Positions 6,300 to 7,719 of a stretch of 7,719 bases of DNA are shown here, piece by piece (within the stretch, counting starts at the first letter, position 1; each line of letters begins with the position of its first letter). Location of the stretch: NCBI GenBank assembly GCA_002685655.1, contig NYXM01000091.1, forward strand, positions 1 through 7,719, in the 5' to 3' direction. The notes beneath the pieces were generated by a model, which was given only the letters and a program-made list of their open reading frames with translations, made no database searches and was not told the DNA's origin. The position numbers were made by a program, and so were the translations under genes. The stretch is from Planctomycetaceae bacterium. GTDB taxonomy: Bacteria; Planctomycetota; Planctomycetia; Pirellulales; Pirellulaceae.

Positions 6300-7349
6300 T
6301 TAGCACTCTTCAGAAGCGACGGCGACCAGACGCTGACGAAGTTCGTTGCAGACGGTGCTAAAGTCCTTGGTCTCGGTCAGTGCGGCGACACCCGTTGTCG
6401 AGAAACCAGAGGCTGGGTCAACGGTCGCTTGGCGGGGAGCAAAGAGAATTGACCGCTTTCCATTGTGCCAGTGCACGTTATTGCGGCCAGTGGATTTCGA
6501 CATATACAGAGCGATGTCCGCACGCTTGACCAATGCGGATTTGTTCTCGGTGGCTTGCGAGTCGGCAACTCCAATGCTCACCGTGACATGTAGATGTTGA
6601 TTCTTATAGATGAAATTCGCCTGCTCGATTTCTCGCCGTGCGTATTCGGCGCTTTGTAGCGCGGACTGCAGGCAGTCGCCATCGATGATGACCGCAAACT
6701 CCTCGCCACCAATCCGCGATACCAAATCGTCTTCACTCATCGACTCTCGTAACAGCTGTGCAACTTGCGTCAACACCTCGTCACCCGCCTGGTGACCGTA
6801 GCTGTCGTTGAATCGCTTGAAGTAGTCGATATCGACCAGCAAGACGAAAACTGGTGTTTGGTCTCGCTGCCAGGCATTCACTCGATGTCGCAGCAGTTCT
6901 TCAAACACGCGACGATTTGCCAGTCCAGTCAGCACGTCGGTGCGGGCTTCGGACTTATACGTCGAGATTTCTTCCGCCTGATTCTCAAGCGTTCCTTCCG
7001 CATTTTCCAGACGCGTGTGAAGCGTTGCGTTGACGTCCACGATCTGTGACAGTAGATCGACAATTGTCGGGTCTTGCTCGCGACCCGTTGGGTCGGCAGA
7101 CGGCAAACGATCACTGAGTTGCCCCAACACGTCGCGATGTTCCAATTTGTTACTCGATGGGCGGCCTGCCGAGTTCCAGATTTTGGGTAGAAAAGTCGTC
7201 GAAACGTAATTACCTGCTGAAGAGTTCGATCGTCGCAGGAGACTCCGGCCAACCAATGTCGCCAGGCAGCCTCCCAATACGAGAATCACGGAAATCTGTA
7301 TCACGAAGTCTCCCAATAGCGACGGAATACCGTCAAAAACCAAGTCCAT
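6300..7349 (-). CDS. Membrane-anchored GGDEF diguanylate cyclase
   Basis: A 349-residue protein predicted to make cyclic di-GMP from two GTP. Residues about 14-36 form one membrane helix (FVIQISVILVLGG...), followed by positive residues (GRSLLRRS), so the rest is probably cytoplasmic. A linker leads to a likely coiled-coil helix (about 95-135) that would dimerise the cyclase. The GGDEF domain (about 136-295) begins ARTDVLTGLANRRVF and contains VDIDYFKRFNDSYGHQAGD, the active site RIGGEEF (GGEEF at 214-218), VTVSIGVA and RADIALYMSKSTGRN. The inhibitory I-site RxxD is SEDD here (Ser205, Asp208), so product inhibition is probably weak. A 50-residue tail with no known domain follows. The frame extends upstream to a TTG at 7401-7403, but ATG 7347-7349 directly before the membrane segment is preferred. 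Its ribosome site is weak. No sensory domain is visible, so the input signal is unknown. Confidence 0.93.
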   Translation of the reverse strand: MDLVFDGIPSLLGDFVIQISVILVLGGCLATLVGRSLLRRSNSSAGNYVSTTFLPKIWNSAGRPSSNKLEHRDVLGQLSDRLPSADPTGREQDPTIVDLLSQIVDVNATLHTRLENAEGTLENQAEEISTYKSEARTDVLTGLANRRVFEELLRHRVNAWQRDQTPVFVLLVDIDYFKRFNDSYGHQAGDEVLTQVAQLLRESMSEDDLVSRIGGEEFAVIIDGDCLQSALQSAEYARREIEQANFIYKNQHLHVTVSIGVADSQATENKSALVKRADIALYMSKSTGRNNVHWHNGKRSILFAPRQATVDPASGFSTTGVAALTETKDFSTVCNELRQRLVAVASEEC

Positions 7350-7449
7350 AATTGCTTGCTCGCCCCGTGGATGTACATCAAGTTGAATTACGTTTCGCGC
7401 CAACGATCAGGGTGCACGGTCCTTCGCGAAGCGAGAATCCACGGAGTCT

Positions 7450-7502
7450 CACCTTGCAAGTCAGGTGTGAGCCTCTAATGAGGCGATTCCTCACCGGTGA
7501 CT
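7450..7502. other. Structured non-coding stretch with alternative hairpins
   Basis: Between the cyclase and a candidate small ORF lies a long imperfect stem (7459-7502). The outer arms are AGTCA/TGACT, then a 3x3 internal loop, then GTGA/TCAC, then the perfect inner hairpin GCCTC-TAAT-GAGGC (7471-7484) with a six-base bulge on one side. A second hairpin, CACCT (7450-7454) with AGGTG (7463-7467), uses part of the same arm, so the two cannot form together. TCACCGGTGA (7491-7500) is itself a perfect palindrome. There is no U-tract on either strand. On the minus strand it sits about 25 bases after the small ORF stop and in a possible cyclase leader. It could be a processing hairpin, a factor-dependent terminator or a regulatory leader. 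Confidence 0.4.
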
Positions 7503-7527
7503 GAATGATCCTTGCTCTAGTGCAATC

Positions 7528-7692
7528 TTAGTTCAGAACGTCGCTGGAGGCCGTGACGATTGTGCCGCCTTTACGCTTGACGATGGGCAAGGTGGGCGGC
7601 TGACAGGCCAATTTGGGGATATCGTCTGGCAAGACAATCGAACTTGACGGCGTTTTACTCAAGTTATCCGAGACATGTACGAATTGACGCAC
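7528..7692 (-). CDS. Candidate small ORF, 54 codons, unrecognised
   Basis: A GTG-started frame of 54 codons ending in TAA. The product begins MRQFVHVSDNLSK and continues through VLPDDIPKLACQPPTLPIVK to end TASSDVLN. It has a balanced, proline-rich composition, one cysteine and no membrane segment or signal peptide. The GTG directly follows a TGA in the same frame, and the frame is also open from that TGA to the window edge, so this could be the tail of a larger interrupted gene or lie just behind an upstream gene. No good ribosome site is visible. A structured hairpin follows the stop, as expected for a transcript end. The family is not recognised. It may be real, a fragment or a chance frame. 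Confidence 0.33.
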   Translation of the reverse strand: MRQFVHVSDNLSKTPSSSIVLPDDIPKLACQPPTLPIVKRKGGTIVTASSDVLN

Positions 7693-7719
7693 TCAGAGCG
7701 GCAGGCGCCCGATGACCAA

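Noticed and set aside
7404..7500. Cyclic di-GMP riboswitch in the leader of the cyclase gene
   Set aside because: The conserved bases and two-helix layout of the GEMM family could not be found, although hairpins are present.

Overview
The window looks like chromosomal DNA from a planctomycete, probably of the Pirellula/Rhodopirellula type. This rests on recognisable protein styles: a GYF_2-domain protein opening with the MGIRFYCP zinc-ribbon leader, a secreted formylglycine sulfatase, a Tat-exported sugar isomerase-like TIM barrel and a Gfo/Idh/MocA oxidoreductase. Ribosome binding sites are mostly weak and gaps between genes are long. The assignment is inferred from family knowledge; there is no rRNA or marker gene here.

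Layout, left to right. A small ClpP-like serine-protease-fold protein lies on the minus strand (147-701). A divergent 190-bp spacer, with a good sigma70-like promoter facing right, separates it from a plus-strand gene for a zinc-ribbon/GYF_2/C-terminal membrane-anchor protein (892-1608). Next comes a 321-bp stretch without a called gene; its first 123 bp stay open in the frame of the preceding protein beyond its amber stop. A predicted lipoprotein with an NTF2-like appearance follows (1930-2601).

The core of the window is a plus-strand trio: a Tat-signal sugar phosphate isomerase/epimerase-like protein (2746-3678), a sulfatase (3764-5212) and a Gfo/Idh/MocA oxidoreductase (5209-6234). The last two overlap by four bases (ATGA). 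This is a plausible carbohydrate-degradation set: the sulfatase removes sulfate from a sugar polymer or oligosaccharide outside the cytoplasm, and the epimerase-like and oxidoreductase proteins may remodel the sugar. The actual substrate cannot be read from the sequence.

The right end is on the minus strand. A membrane-anchored GGDEF diguanylate cyclase (6300-7349) converges on the trio. Upstream of it are a structured non-coding stretch (about 7450-7502) and a candidate 54-codon small ORF (7528-7692) near the window edge. No tRNA, rRNA, CRISPR array, insertion sequence or phage gene was seen. No wholly new multi-gene system is evident. The most unusual points are the ClpP-like protein lacking the catalytic Asp and N-terminal loop, the in-frame extension behind the GYF_2 stop, the cyclase without the I-site arginine, and the alternative hairpins upstream of the cyclase.
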